A DNA stretch of 64,000 nt from Amylibacter sp. IMCC11727 (GCF_029854195.1 NZ_CP122960.1:3292001-3356000); one strand, 5' to 3'. Numbered from the stretch's first letter, positions 1 to 8,761 are shown. Made by a program: numbers and translations. Notes: a model not told the origin generated them from the letters alone.

Positions 1-40
1 CCGTACTCTCGTATTAAATCGAAAACCCCAAAGGACTCCC

Positions 41-805
41 ATGTGTCGCCTGACCGCCTACCTCGGCCCCGAAATCGCGCTTGAACGCATTATCGTTACA
101 CCCAGCCATTCCCTGTTGGAACAATCTCAAGCCGCGACTGAGGCCAAACTCGCCACCAATGGCGATGGCTTTGGCATTGCGTGGTATGGCGACGATCCGA
201 TTCCTGGGCTGTACCGCGATGTGCTGCCCGCGTGGTCCGACGGCAATTTGCCTAACCTGTGCCGCATGGTGAAATCCCACCTGTTCCTCGCCCATGTGCG
301 TGCCTCGACCGTTGGCGAAGTCACGCGCGTTAACTGTCATCCCTTCACGTCAGATCATTGGTCCTTTGCACACAACGGCCAAATCGCGGATTTCACGCGC
401 ATCCGGCGCACACTCGAATCAACGCTTCCCGATGACCTCTACGCCCAGCGCCGTGGCACCACGGACAGCGAAATGTTGTTTATGCTCTGCCTTGCAAACG
501 GGCTCGACGCCGATCCCGTCACAGCGATCCAGACGACACTAGATCAAATTCGCGCGGTGCAGGGCGACACCAAAGCCCCCAATCGCCTTGCCTGTGTGCT
601 GACCAACGGCACGTCTGTTTACGGCTTTCGCCACGCCTCCGATCACGCCAGCCCAACGCTGTACCTTTCAGGGCCACTCACTTCGGGGGGCACGGCGCTT
701 GCATCTGAACCCCTTGATGGGGACGTAACCAACTGGACAGCCTTGCGAGAAAACGAACTGATCTGTCTCACAGGCCACGGCACAAACCGCCACATCTTGC
801 ACTAG
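41..805 (+). CDS. Class II glutamine amidotransferase (EgtC/YafJ-like)
   Basis: The 254-residue product starts MCRLTAYLG, so Cys2 becomes the N-terminal nucleophile after removal of Met, as in Ntn-type glutamine amidotransferases. NGDGFGIAWYG (about residues 40-50) and the later HVRAST and HNGQI segments are typical glutaminase-pocket signatures. Length matches stand-alone EgtC/YafJ proteins, which hydrolyse glutamine or gamma-glutamyl amides. No ergothioneine genes adjoin it, so the substrate is unknown. An AAAGGA ribosome-binding site lies 7-12 bases before the ATG. The family call is firm; a role in ergothioneine synthesis is not supported by the neighbours. Confidence 0.85.
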   Translation: MCRLTAYLGPEIALERIIVTPSHSLLEQSQAATEAKLATNGDGFGIAWYGDDPIPGLYRDVLPAWSDGNLPNLCRMVKSHLFLAHVRASTVGEVTRVNCHPFTSDHWSFAHNGQIADFTRIRRTLESTLPDDLYAQRRGTTDSEMLFMLCLANGLDADPVTAIQTTLDQIRAVQGDTKAPNRLACVLTNGTSVYGFRHASDHASPTLYLSGPLTSGGTALASEPLDGDVTNWTALRENELICLTGHGTNRHILH

Positions 806-832
806 GGACCATCCCGCTGGTATCCCAGCGCC

Positions 833-1054
833 ATGACCCCGCTTGCCAAACTCCTGTCGTTGCCCGTTAAGGCCTACCGCCTGACCTTCTCGTCTTACGT
901 GGGCCATGGCTGCCGCTTTCAACCCACCTGCAGCGCCTATGCCCTCGAAGCATTGGAAAAACACGGCGGAATCAAAGGCGGATACCTCACGGCCCACCGC
1001 ATCTGCCGCTGCCATCCTTGGGGCGGCTCGGGCATCGACAACGTGCCAGATTAG
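833..1054 (+). CDS. yidD: Membrane protein insertion efficiency factor YidD
   Basis: A 73-residue protein with the YidD signature: CRFQPTCSAYALEALEKHG followed by CRCHPWGGSGIDNVP. YidD is a small peripheral inner-membrane protein that assists YidC-dependent insertion. In many proteobacteria it sits in the rnpA-yidD-yidC cluster; here it is about 4.3 kb from yidC, separated by creatinase, ttcA and oxyR, which suggests rearrangement of the ancestral cluster. It starts 27 bases after the amidotransferase stop and may be cotranscribed with it. Confidence 0.93.
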   Translation: MTPLAKLLSLPVKAYRLTFSSYVGHGCRFQPTCSAYALEALEKHGGIKGGYLTAHRICRCHPWGGSGIDNVPD

Positions 1055-1151
1055 GCGTTTCAAGAAAAACGTCAGCGGTTGTTCATCACCAAAAGCCCAA
1101 GATCGCGAAGCGTGGCAGGGTATTGGTGATTCAGGTCATTCTTGAAACGTT
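1054..1151 (+). ncRNA. Candidate structured leader RNA upstream of creatinase
   Basis: Nested inverted repeats start at the last base of yidD. CGTTTCAAGAA (1056-1066) is perfectly complementary to TTCTTGAAACG (1139-1149), and two G-T pairs could extend it. Inside it ATCACCAA (1085-1092) pairs with TTGGTGAT (1123-1130), and CCC/GGG and CGC/GCG steps continue towards a GAA loop. The element could fold as a long interrupted rod in the transcript leading to creatinase. I do not recognise it as a known riboswitch. There is no U-run, so it is not a simple terminator. Function is inferred only from structure and position. Confidence 0.4.
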
Positions 1152-1264
1152 AAAAACACTTGCCAGACTCACATTTTCCGACTTACAACGCGGCCAAGGC
1201 GATGGCGTCGCCCCACGCACCCCTCGTGCGCTTCTCAAACCTGTTCTGTACGCCGGACATGTTG

Positions 1265-1296
1265 CAGGAGCAGTACCGCGTCTCCTGTCAAAGGAG
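1265..1296 (+). promoter_or_regulatory. Competing hairpins around the creatinase ribosome-binding site
   Basis: CTCCTG (1282-1287) can pair with CAGGAG (1265-1270). The overlapping CTCCT (1282-1286) can instead pair with the Shine-Dalgarno AGGAG (1292-1296). The two pairings exclude each other, so an RNA switch could expose or hide the ribosome-binding site of the ATG at 1303. Both pairings are direct observations; regulation is inferred. Confidence 0.35.
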
Positions 1297-1302
1297 ATCA
1301 AA

Positions 1303-2529
1303 ATGGACCAACTCGCATCCTTCCAAAACACCGAATTTTTCACATTCGAAAACGGTGAAAAAGCACCCCTTCCATTCCCCCAAGCTGAATATGACGCGCG
1401 CCTTGCTGGCCTGCGCAAAATCATGGCGGAAAAAAACATCGAAGCCGTCGTTCTGACATCCATGCACGGCATCGCTTATTACTCTGGCTTCCTGTATTGT
1501 TCCTTCGGTCGCCCCTACGCATGTGTTGTAACACACGACCGCGCCACCACAATTTCCGCTGGCATCGACGGGGGCCAACCTGCCCGCCGCTCCGCCTGTG
1601 ACAACCTCGTTTACACCGACTGGAAGCGTGACAACTACTGGCGTGCGGTGAAAAACTGTGCGGGCAACGCACGTCGCATCGGGATCGAAGGCGACCACCT
1701 GACCCTCGCAGGTCAAAACGCCCTGAACACCTTCATCGAGCCAGAAGTTCTCGAAGACATCGCCCCTGCCTCTATGGCGCAGCGTATGGTGAAATCCCCA
1801 GCTGAAATCGCACTCATCAAAGAAGGCGCACGCGTTGCAGACCACGGCGGATTCGCGATCCGCGACGCCATCAAACTTGGCGCATCTGAAATCGAAATCG
1901 CCATGGCGGGCCGCGACGCAATGGAACTGGAAATTGCACGTTCCTTCCCAGATTCCGAAATCCGTGATTCATGGGTGTGGTTCCAGTCTGGCCTCAACAC
2001 AGATGGCGCACACAACCCTGTGACAACACGCAAACTGGAAAAAGGCGACATCCTGTCCCTGAACACATTCCCAATGATCTCCGCCTATTACACTGCTCTT
2101 GAACGCACATTGTTCATCGGTGAACCAGACGCACGCTCCTTGGAAATCTGGCAGGCCAACGTGGATGCTCACGAATTGGGCCTCTCGCTCATCAAACCAG
2201 GCGTGACATGTGCCAGCATCTGTGCGGAAATCAACGAGTTGTTCGCGTCTCGCGATCTGCTGCAATACCGCTCCTTTGGCTACGGTCACTCGTTCGGTGT
2301 TCTGTCTCACTACTACGGTCGTGAAGCAGGTCTGGAATTGCGCGAAGACATCCAAACAGTACTGGAACCAGGCCACGTTGTGTCCATGGAACCAATGCTG
2401 ACCATCCCAGACAACATGGGCGGCGCTGGCGGTTACCGCGAGCACGACATTCTGGTGATTTCAGAAGACTCCGTCGAAAACATCACCAAATTCCCATACG
2501 GACCAGAGCACAACATCATCTCTGCCTAA
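1303..2529 (+). CDS. Creatinase (creatine amidinohydrolase)
   Basis: Hydrolyses creatine to sarcosine and urea. The 408-residue protein has the pita-bread (M24-like) architecture and follows Pseudomonas creatinase closely: YCSFGRPYACVVT (about 65-77), IDGGQP, VYTDWKRDNY, the DGAHNPVTTRK segment with the catalytic-type His237, and the C-terminal SHYYGREAGLELRED and GAGGYREHDI stretches. The frame is open upstream to 1018, but the ATG at 1303 follows AAGGAG at the right spacing and gives the usual family length. No creatininase or sarcosine oxidase gene is adjacent. A long structured leader precedes it and a hairpin follows. Confidence 0.9.
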   Translation: MDQLASFQNTEFFTFENGEKAPLPFPQAEYDARLAGLRKIMAEKNIEAVVLTSMHGIAYYSGFLYCSFGRPYACVVTHDRATTISAGIDGGQPARRSACDNLVYTDWKRDNYWRAVKNCAGNARRIGIEGDHLTLAGQNALNTFIEPEVLEDIAPASMAQRMVKSPAEIALIKEGARVADHGGFAIRDAIKLGASEIEIAMAGRDAMELEIARSFPDSEIRDSWVWFQSGLNTDGAHNPVTTRKLEKGDILSLNTFPMISAYYTALERTLFIGEPDARSLEIWQANVDAHELGLSLIKPGVTCASICAEINELFASRDLLQYRSFGYGHSFGVLSHYYGREAGLELREDIQTVLEPGHVVSMEPMLTIPDNMGGAGGYREHDILVISEDSVENITKFPYGPEHNIISA

Positions 2530-2535
2530 TAATAA

Positions 2536-2560
2536 ACGCGCCCGTCACTGGCGGGCGCGT
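2536..2560 (+). terminator. Hairpin terminator after creatinase
   Basis: ACGCGCCCG (2536-2544) and CGGGCGCGT (2552-2560) form a 9-bp GC-rich stem with a 7-base loop, 7 bases after the stop. The following tract is C/T-rich rather than a clean T-run. Confidence 0.6.
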
Positions 2561-2606
2561 CTTCCAACTCTTTTCGGTTTAAATATCCGGTTCCCATCGA
2601 CGGGAT

Positions 2607-3131
2607 TTAACGCTTCTTCTCAAAGAAGATCACAACCTCACCGATATCGATTCCTGCCTTCTTCATATAGGCGCGGTTCAACACGCGGCGCTCGTCCAGC
2701 ATCCACATCCAATCATCAAAATTGACCGTCAACGTGCCCTCTGGCACTGGCAGATCAATTTTGTATTTCCAGTTAAACCGATCCGCATCTTCAACGCCGG
2801 ATGCCATGCCATACACACCATCCGCTGTGCCGGTCCAAGTATCCGCACCCGTTTTGGTCAGGGTCCAAACGCGCCGTTCCGTGGTTTTATCCGCATAGAC
2901 AAAATCTTCGGTCAACGTCAGGCGTTCGCCATCCCAGTCACCACGGATATCCACCTCGAACCGCCGCCGCGCCGTGCCAAACAGGTCTTGGAATTGCCCA
3001 TACCCAACCACATGCCCATCGAAATACTCTTCAAGGTTCAGCTTGGGTCCCCCAAGGCTCGGGTCCTCAAAAGACGGTTTTCCCGTACAGGCTGCCAACA
3101 GCAGGATGAACCCGAACAAGTAAAAGCGCAT
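2607..3131 (-). CDS. DUF3833-type lipoprotein
   Basis: A 174-residue protein. A short hydrophobic leader (MRFYLFGFILLLAAC) ends in a lipobox LAAC, predicting lipidation at Cys15 and anchoring in the periplasm. The rest resembles DUF3833 proteins: LNLEEYFDGHVVGYGQFQD, GDWDGERLTLTEDFVYADG-like, and FNWKYKIDLPVPEGTLTVNFDDWMW-type beta strands. The start at 3131 is preferred over upstream options because the lipoprotein signal begins there and AGGACC lies just upstream. Function unknown. It probably shares a transcript with the small ORF at 3214-3300. Confidence 0.8.
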   Translation of the reverse strand: MRFYLFGFILLLAACTGKPSFEDPSLGGPKLNLEEYFDGHVVGYGQFQDLFGTARRRFEVDIRGDWDGERLTLTEDFVYADKTTERRVWTLTKTGADTWTGTADGVYGMASGVEDADRFNWKYKIDLPVPEGTLTVNFDDWMWMLDERRVLNRAYMKKAGIDIGEVVIFFEKKR

Positions 3132-3213
3132 GGTGGTCCTTAAAATTTGCGGGCCCCGGCCTCCCAAATCCGGAGCCCTGCCACGATGTCCTATATGCAA
3201 CAAACAGAACGCC

Positions 3214-3300
3214 TTACGGCAGCATCTGTTCTTCGGACTTACGATAGGATCGCAGCATCCGCTTGATCAAAAGCTGAAGATTTTTCTTTAACTGTGCCAT
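3214..3300 (-). CDS. Small basic 28-residue ORF with its own promoter
   Basis: The peptide begins MAQLKKNLQLLIKRML, is lysine/arginine-rich and amphipathic in its first half, and ends with an acidic patch and MLP. GAGG lies about 7 bases before the ATG. A well-formed sigma-70 promoter (TTGAGC, 17 bases, TACAAT on the minus strand) lies just upstream. The downstream lipoprotein gene starts 82 bases later and may depend on this promoter. I do not recognise the peptide; it could be a leader peptide or a small membrane-associated protein. Its expression is not proven. Confidence 0.45.
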   Translation of the reverse strand: MAQLKKNLQLLIKRMLRSYRKSEEQMLP

Positions 3301-3336
3301 GTTGGAACCTCATTCTTGCAGATGTGGTCTTGGAGT

Positions 3337-3365
3337 ATTGTAAAATGTACGGTTGAAACGCTCAA
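3337..3365 (-). promoter_or_regulatory. Sigma-70 promoter for the small ORF and lipoprotein
   Basis: Read on the minus strand: -35 TTGAGC (3365-3360), 17-base spacer, -10 TACAAT (3342-3337). Transcription would start near 3330, giving a leader of about 30 bases before the ATG at 3300. Confidence 0.55.
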
Positions 3366-3412
3366 TTGGATCACCGCTTGAGTTTGCATCCCGCATTGGG
3401 TATCCCCACGCC

Positions 3413-4282
3413 ATGCTCGACACACCCACAGATATCCATCCGCTTTTTTACGGCGCGCCGTCCACGACCGAATACAAAAAGCTGCGCAAACGCATCATCC
3501 GACAAACCCGCGAAGCGGTGGAACAATACGGTATGATTGAACGCGGTGCGAAATGGCTCGTCTGCTTGTCAGGGGGCAAAGACAGTTACACATTGCTCGC
3601 CGCGCTGACCGAACTGCAATGGCGCGGTATGCTACCTGTGGAAATCCTCGCCTGCAACTTGGATCAAGGCCAACCGAACTTCCCCGCCACGGTCCTGCCA
3701 GAATTCCTCGAAAAAATGGGCGTGCCAAACCGCATCGAATACCAAGACACCTATTCCATCGTAAAAGATAAGGTTCCCGCTGGCCGCACCTATTGCGCCA
3801 TGTGTTCACGCCTGCGCCGTGGCAACCTCTATCGCATTGCCCGCGAAGAAGGCTGCTCTGCCGTTGTGCTTGGCCACCACCGCGACGACATTCTTGAAAC
3901 CTTTATGATGAACCTGTTTCACGGCGGGCGGCTTGCCACCATGCCCCCCAAGCTGCTGAACGAAGAAGGTGATCTTTTCGTCTATCGCCCCCTCGCCTTT
4001 GTGGCTGAAGCGGATTGCGAAAAATTCAGCACGGCCATGAACTACCCCATTATCCCCTGCGATCTCTGTGGGTCACAAGACGGATTGCAACGCCAACAAG
4101 TGAAACAAATCCTCGACGGATGGGAGAAAAACTCCCCGGGTCGGCGTCAGGTCATGTTCCGCTCTTTGATGAATGCGCGGCCCACCCATCTTCTCGACAG
4201 TGGGCTGTTCGATTTTGCAGGGCTGGAACGGGACCCCAACAAAATCCCTAATCTGAAACCCTCAAACGCCGACACAGAATGA
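3413..4282 (+). CDS. ttcA: tRNA 2-thiocytidine(32) synthetase TtcA
   Basis: Iron-sulfur enzyme that thiolates cytidine 32 of certain tRNAs. In the 289-residue product the PP-loop motif SGGKDS is at 53-58 and the cluster cysteines are CAMC (Cys128, Cys131) and the CDLC pair near 216-219. LGHHRDDILETF is also family-typical. The open frame reaches 3353, but the ATG at 3413 begins the conserved MLDTPTDIHPLFYG region. It is followed after 44 bases by oxyR. Confidence 0.93.
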   Translation: MLDTPTDIHPLFYGAPSTTEYKKLRKRIIRQTREAVEQYGMIERGAKWLVCLSGGKDSYTLLAALTELQWRGMLPVEILACNLDQGQPNFPATVLPEFLEKMGVPNRIEYQDTYSIVKDKVPAGRTYCAMCSRLRRGNLYRIAREEGCSAVVLGHHRDDILETFMMNLFHGGRLATMPPKLLNEEGDLFVYRPLAFVAEADCEKFSTAMNYPIIPCDLCGSQDGLQRQQVKQILDGWEKNSPGRRQVMFRSLMNARPTHLLDSGLFDFAGLERDPNKIPNLKPSNADTE

Positions 4283-4326
4283 TAAGGTAAATTTACACAA
4301 GGCGCGGATGTTGATAATCCAGCCTT

Positions 4327-5265
4327 ATGAAAATCACCTTACGACAGCTGCAATACTTCCAATCCCTGTGCAAACACGGCCATTTTGGTCATGCGGCGGC
4401 GGCATCGAATGTGTCCCAACCGGCTCTCTCTGTGCAAATCCAAGAACTCGAAGATTTGCTCGGCAAACCCCTTATCAACCGCGATGTCCGCCCGTTCTGC
4501 CCCACACCCTTTGGTCATGAAATCCTGAAATCTGCCAACCGCATCCTCGCCGATGTGCAGGCCCTCGAAGACAGCGCACACCTCAATCGCGGGGTCGAAG
4601 GCCCGTTTCACCTCGGCGTCATCCCCACGGTCGCACCCTACCTTTTGCCAACCGCCATTCGCCTGATCCAAGACAGCCTGCCAAAACTCGATCTGCAAAT
4701 CCGCGAAGCAACAACCGATGTATTGCTCGGCGAAATCACCTCTGGTCAATTGGATGCCGCAATCATTGCCACCGATGTGACCAGCCCCGATTTAACGCAA
4801 CGCCCCCTGTTCCAAGATCGCTTTTTGCTCGCCGTACAAACCAGCCAATCCGAATCGCTGGGCCTGACAGACGGGCAAATCGTCCTCGAAGACATCGCCC
4901 CTCTGAAACTCCTTCTCCTCGCCGAAGGCCACTGCCTGCGCGACCAAACCAAAAGCTTCTGCCAATACGCCACCCAAGAAACCCTCAACCAAATTGGCGC
5001 CAGCAGCCTGCACACGTTGGCGGGTCTTGTGGCAGGTGGATACGGCACAACTTTGCTGCCAGAAATCGCCTTTACAGACACCGAAGGGCGCTCCGAACTC
5101 ACCATTCTGCGCCTTGCCGAACCCTGCCCAGACCGCACCGTTTCCCTTGTGATGAAAACCCAAAATTGCGCCACAATGGACACCGCAAAACTGGAACAGG
5201 TGCTTGCGGACGCAGGCACACAAAAAACCACCGAAACCCGCACAAAGCTCATCGCACGTAAATAA
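4327..5265 (+). CDS. oxyR: Hydrogen peroxide sensor OxyR (LysR family)
   Basis: A 312-residue LysR-type regulator with an N-terminal winged helix-turn-helix (LRQLQYFQSLCKHGHFGHAA, about 5-24) and a substrate-binding-like domain. The segment AEGHCLRDQTKSFC carries Cys203 and Cys212 with the same 9-residue spacing and context as the E. coli OxyR redox pair, which form a disulfide on H2O2 exposure. That makes OxyR much more likely than a generic LysR protein. No katG or ahpC lies next to it; the only nearby peroxidase is the distant animal-type enzyme at 41653. Confidence 0.92.
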   Translation: MKITLRQLQYFQSLCKHGHFGHAAAASNVSQPALSVQIQELEDLLGKPLINRDVRPFCPTPFGHEILKSANRILADVQALEDSAHLNRGVEGPFHLGVIPTVAPYLLPTAIRLIQDSLPKLDLQIREATTDVLLGEITSGQLDAAIIATDVTSPDLTQRPLFQDRFLLAVQTSQSESLGLTDGQIVLEDIAPLKLLLLAEGHCLRDQTKSFCQYATQETLNQIGASSLHTLAGLVAGGYGTTLLPEIAFTDTEGRSELTILRLAEPCPDRTVSLVMKTQNCATMDTAKLEQVLADAGTQKTTETRTKLIARK

Positions 5266-5363
5266 GCAGTGCATTCTGCGCCAAATCGCCTTTAACTCTT
5301 GACCTTTTGGCCCCATTTCTATTGAACCGCCCCACGGAATTCCCAACGCTTTTTAGGTGTATT

Positions 5364-7172
5364 ATGGACGAGCAGAACAAGAATCTTATCCTCGCAACAG
5401 GTCTCAGCATGCTGGTGATCTTGGCGTGGTTCTACTTCTTCCCACCAGAAGAGCCGATCCAGCCAGAAACAAACCCAACGGCGCAATCTGCTGAAGGCGT
5501 TCCAACGGCCCCCTCTGCGGATGGCACAATCGCCGCACCCTCTCTTGATGGGTCTGCCGCCGACACACGCGAAGTTGCCCTTGGCAAGACCGAACGCGTT
5601 GAAATCAAAACAGACCGCGTCGAAGGTTCGCTTTCCCTGCTCGGCGGTCGCATCGACGATCTGCGCCTGCTCGATTACAACGTAAACCTGAACGACCCGT
5701 CCCTCAAGGAAACGCTCCTGTCTCCTGCGGGCGGCCCCAATGCCTATTACGCCACATACGGCTGGGCTCCGACAAACGCGGCGGACTTCGAATTTATGCC
5801 CTCCGCCAAAACCCCTTGGACGCTGGAAGCAGGCACAACTCTAACAGTGGACTCGCCCGTTACTCTGCGCTGGGACAATGGCCAAGGCCTGATCTTCCGC
5901 CGTGTCATCAGCATTGACAAAGATTACCTCTTTTCCATCACACAATCCGTGGAAAATACCACAAGCGATGATATCCGCCTGCAGCCTTATGGCATCGTGG
6001 CCCGCGTAGGCGAGCCTGAAACCATCGGCTTTTACATCTTGCACGAAGGCGTCGTTCGCGCCTCTGACGGTGAAATCCAAGAAATCGATTACGACGACAT
6101 GCCAGACCAAACAGCGGACGCGTCCGAAGGCGGCAATGTCGACAAGATCAAGGTCGAAAATAACGGCTGGATTGGCTTTACCGATAAATATTGGATGACC
6201 GCTCTAATCCCGACACCGGGCACCGGCTTCACCTCTGTTTCTAAATACACAGGCAAAAACGACACCTACCAAACCGACATGCGCTTGCCGACCATGACTA
6301 TCGCCGCTGGCACAACAGCCGAGGCAAAGTCATCTCTCTTCGCAGGCGCGAAAGAATGGGAAGCCATCAAGCATTATCAAGACGATCTTGGCGTTGAACA
6401 ATTCGTCGATTCCATTGACTGGGGCTGGTTCTTCTTCCTCACCAAACCAATCTTCCAAGTGCTGCACTGGCTCAACGGCCTAATCGGCAACATGGGCTGG
6501 GCCATCATCGGCCTCACACTCATCATCAAGGCAATCCTCTTCCCGTTGGCCTATAAATCCTACGTCTCCATGGCGCGGATGAAAGAATTGCAGCCAGAAA
6601 TGGAAAAGCTGAAAGAAAAGCACGGCGAAGACCGCCAAGCCATGCAGCAAGGCATGATGAAGCTTTATAAAGAGAAAAAGGTGAACCCAGCCGCGGGCTG
6701 TTTGCCGATCCTTCTGCAAATCCCGATCTTCTTCTCGCTTTATAAGGTGATCTTCGTAACCATCGAACTGCGCCACGCGCCGTTCATCTGGTGGCTGACA
6801 GACCTTTCTGCACCAGATCCGACCTCCATCCTAAACCTCTTTGGTCTCTTGCCATGGGGCACGCCTGGTCCAGAAAGCTTCTTTGCAATCTTCTCCATTG
6901 GTGTGTTCCCCGTTCTCATGGGCATTACCATGTGGATGCAGCAAAAACTGAACCCCGCCCCAACGGATAAAACCCAAGCGCAAATCTTTGCGTGGATGCC
7001 GTGGGTGTTCATGTTCATGCTCGGCACATTTGCCTCTGGCCTTGTGGTGTACTGGGTTGCAAACAACACAATCACCTTCATTCAGCAGTACACCATCATG
7101 CGCTCGCAAGGGGTCAAGCCAGACATCTTTGGCAACATCAAATCCAGCTTTAAACGCAACAAAGCGAGCTAG
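5364..7172 (+). CDS. yidC: Membrane protein insertase YidC
   Basis: A 602-residue insertase. The first transmembrane segment is NLILATGLSMLVILAWFYFF, followed by an acidic, Pro/Ala-rich stretch and the large periplasmic beta domain (about 80-350). The conserved C-terminal 60KD_IMP core follows, with AYKSYVSMARMKELQPEM and NPAAGCLPILLQIPIFFSLYKV. The ATG at 5364 is chosen over 5307 because MDEQNKNLILA is the normal alphaproteobacterial N-terminus. The MOSC gene starts 2 bases after its stop and engB follows directly, forming an operon. Confidence 0.96.
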   Translation: MDEQNKNLILATGLSMLVILAWFYFFPPEEPIQPETNPTAQSAEGVPTAPSADGTIAAPSLDGSAADTREVALGKTERVEIKTDRVEGSLSLLGGRIDDLRLLDYNVNLNDPSLKETLLSPAGGPNAYYATYGWAPTNAADFEFMPSAKTPWTLEAGTTLTVDSPVTLRWDNGQGLIFRRVISIDKDYLFSITQSVENTTSDDIRLQPYGIVARVGEPETIGFYILHEGVVRASDGEIQEIDYDDMPDQTADASEGGNVDKIKVENNGWIGFTDKYWMTALIPTPGTGFTSVSKYTGKNDTYQTDMRLPTMTIAAGTTAEAKSSLFAGAKEWEAIKHYQDDLGVEQFVDSIDWGWFFFLTKPIFQVLHWLNGLIGNMGWAIIGLTLIIKAILFPLAYKSYVSMARMKELQPEMEKLKEKHGEDRQAMQQGMMKLYKEKKVNPAAGCLPILLQIPIFFSLYKVIFVTIELRHAPFIWWLTDLSAPDPTSILNLFGLLPWGTPGPESFFAIFSIGVFPVLMGITMWMQQKLNPAPTDKTQAQIFAWMPWVFMFMLGTFASGLVVYWVANNTITFIQQYTIMRSQGVKPDIFGNIKSSFKRNKAS

Positions 7173-7174
7173 CC

Positions 7175-7930
7175 ATGATCACCGTAACAGAGCTTTTTCG
7201 CCACCCTGTTAAATCACATGGGCGCGAAGCTTTGTCCGCTGTGACCCTGACCCAAGGCAAAACCATGCCTTGGGATCGCGTTTGGGCCGTGGCCCACGAC
7301 ATGGCAAAATTCGACGATGCAAATCCCGCTTGGGCCCATTGCGTGAACTTTTCACGCGGGGCCAAAGCACCAGAATTGATGGCCATCAACGTCACAGTGA
7401 ACGAGTCCACAAACGAACTCACCTTCACACACCCATCGCTTGATCCCCTCACGATCAACCCTGATCTGCCGGCCGACAGCGCAAAACTCGTGGCATGGAC
7501 CAAGCCCATCATGCCCGCAGATCGTGCCCCGTCAGATCGCATCGTCCGCGCGCCTGATCGCGGCATGACCGACACGCCGTTCCCCTCCATCTCGATCAAC
7601 TCGCACGCCTCGCTCGCAGACCTCTCCGCAACCGCAGGCACACAGCTGTCACCCTTGCGTTGGCGCGGAAACATCTGGGTGGATGGCGCGGCCCCTTGGG
7701 ATGAATTCAACTGGATCGGCCGCCACGCCCGCATCGGTGGCGCGCTCTTGAAAATCGTCGATCCCATCACCCGCTGCCCTGCCACAACCGCCAACCCTGA
7801 AACAGGCAAACGGGATGTGGACACGCTGAAAGTCCTGTCCGAAACCTACGGCCACAAAGATTTCGGCGTCTATGCCGAAGTGGTTGAAACAGGTGAAATC
7901 AAAACGGGCGACCGACTGGAGCTGATCTAA
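7175..7930 (+). CDS. MOSC domain protein
   Basis: A 251-residue single MOSC-domain protein with an N-terminal MOSC_N-like part (VTELFRHPVKSHGREALSAVTLT) and the core with WRGNIWVDG, IGRHARIGGALLKIV and DPITRCPATTANPETG. The Cys in the RCPAT segment matches the conserved cysteine of YiiM/mARC-type molybdenum proteins. It may bind molybdenum cofactor and act in reduction or sulfur transfer; the substrate is unknown. It is tightly placed between yidC and engB, an arrangement repeated in Rhodobacterales as far as I recall. Confidence 0.85.
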   Translation: MITVTELFRHPVKSHGREALSAVTLTQGKTMPWDRVWAVAHDMAKFDDANPAWAHCVNFSRGAKAPELMAINVTVNESTNELTFTHPSLDPLTINPDLPADSAKLVAWTKPIMPADRAPSDRIVRAPDRGMTDTPFPSISINSHASLADLSATAGTQLSPLRWRGNIWVDGAAPWDEFNWIGRHARIGGALLKIVDPITRCPATTANPETGKRDVDTLKVLSETYGHKDFGVYAEVVETGEIKTGDRLELI

Positions 7931-8581
7931 ATGGACATGCAATTCACCATCGCCGAAACGCCAGATCACGACGCATCCGAAAAAGGCCGCCTCCTTTTTG
8001 CAGGCAACACCGATTTCCTCAAAGGGGTCGTTGCCATGTCTGGCCTGCCCGATGCCGACCGCATCGAAGTCTGCTTTGCAGGCCGCTCAAACGTTGGCAA
8101 ATCATCCCTGATCAACGCGCTCACAGGGCGCAAGGCGCTTGCACGAACCTCCAACACACCCGGCCGCACCCAAGAAATCAACTTCTTCACCATGGGCGAA
8201 GACCACTACCTCGTCGATGTACCAGGTTACGGCTTTGCCAACGCGCCCCTGCCTATCGTCGAAAAATGGCAACGCTTGCTGAAATCCTACCTCTCAGGCC
8301 GCCCATCACTGCGTCGTGTCTTTTTGTTGATCGACGCCCGTCACGGCCCGAAAAAAGTCGATACAGAGATCATGCAAATGCTGTCAAAATCCGCCGTTAC
8401 CTTTCAGGTGGTGATGACAAAATGCGACAAACTCAAAAAAGGCGACCTCAGCAAAGTCACCGAACGCACGATCGAAGCCATTCGCAAATTCCCTGCCGCC
8501 TACCCTGAAATCGTGCAAACCTCTTCGGCCAAAGGCGACGGCATCGCAACGCTGCGCGCCATTGTTGCAGGCATCGTTTAG
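7931..8581 (+). CDS. engB: Ribosome biogenesis GTPase EngB (YsxC/YihA)
   Basis: A 216-residue GTPase of the TrmE-Era-EngA-EngB family acting in large ribosomal subunit assembly. The P-loop is AGRSNVGKSSL, the switch region has TSNTPGRTQEINFF, the G3 motif is VDVPGYGFA, and the G4 motif is TKCDKL. Its ATG follows the MOSC stop directly (TAAATGG), implying translational coupling; an in-frame ATG two codons later is an alternative start. Confidence 0.94.
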   Translation: MDMQFTIAETPDHDASEKGRLLFAGNTDFLKGVVAMSGLPDADRIEVCFAGRSNVGKSSLINALTGRKALARTSNTPGRTQEINFFTMGEDHYLVDVPGYGFANAPLPIVEKWQRLLKSYLSGRPSLRRVFLLIDARHGPKKVDTEIMQMLSKSAVTFQVVMTKCDKLKKGDLSKVTERTIEAIRKFPAAYPEIVQTSSAKGDGIATLRAIVAGIV

Positions 8582-8761
8582 CGCACAAATTTCGGTCCCT
8601 TTTGGTTTAATTGTCCAAATTCCAACGCCGCAGCAAAAACAAACCCTGCGCAAATCAGCACCCTCTGGGCCAGCGCCTCATTCAGATCCGTTTGCCCTCG
8701 TGGTTTTGGCTGACGTCACGCAAACATTGACCTTCGCGTCAGGCAGCGCAATCCTTAGCCC

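Noticed and set aside
1054..1151. Creatinase leader as an integron attC site or a guanidine riboswitch
   Set aside because: The stem ends lack the RYYYAAC/GTTRRRY core boxes and I find no guanidine-I, -II or -III hallmark; structure alone supports only a novel candidate.
1018..1302. Upstream extension of creatinase
   Set aside because: The 95 extra codons overlap yidD and the structured leader; the ATG at 1303 has a good ribosome-binding site and the family length.
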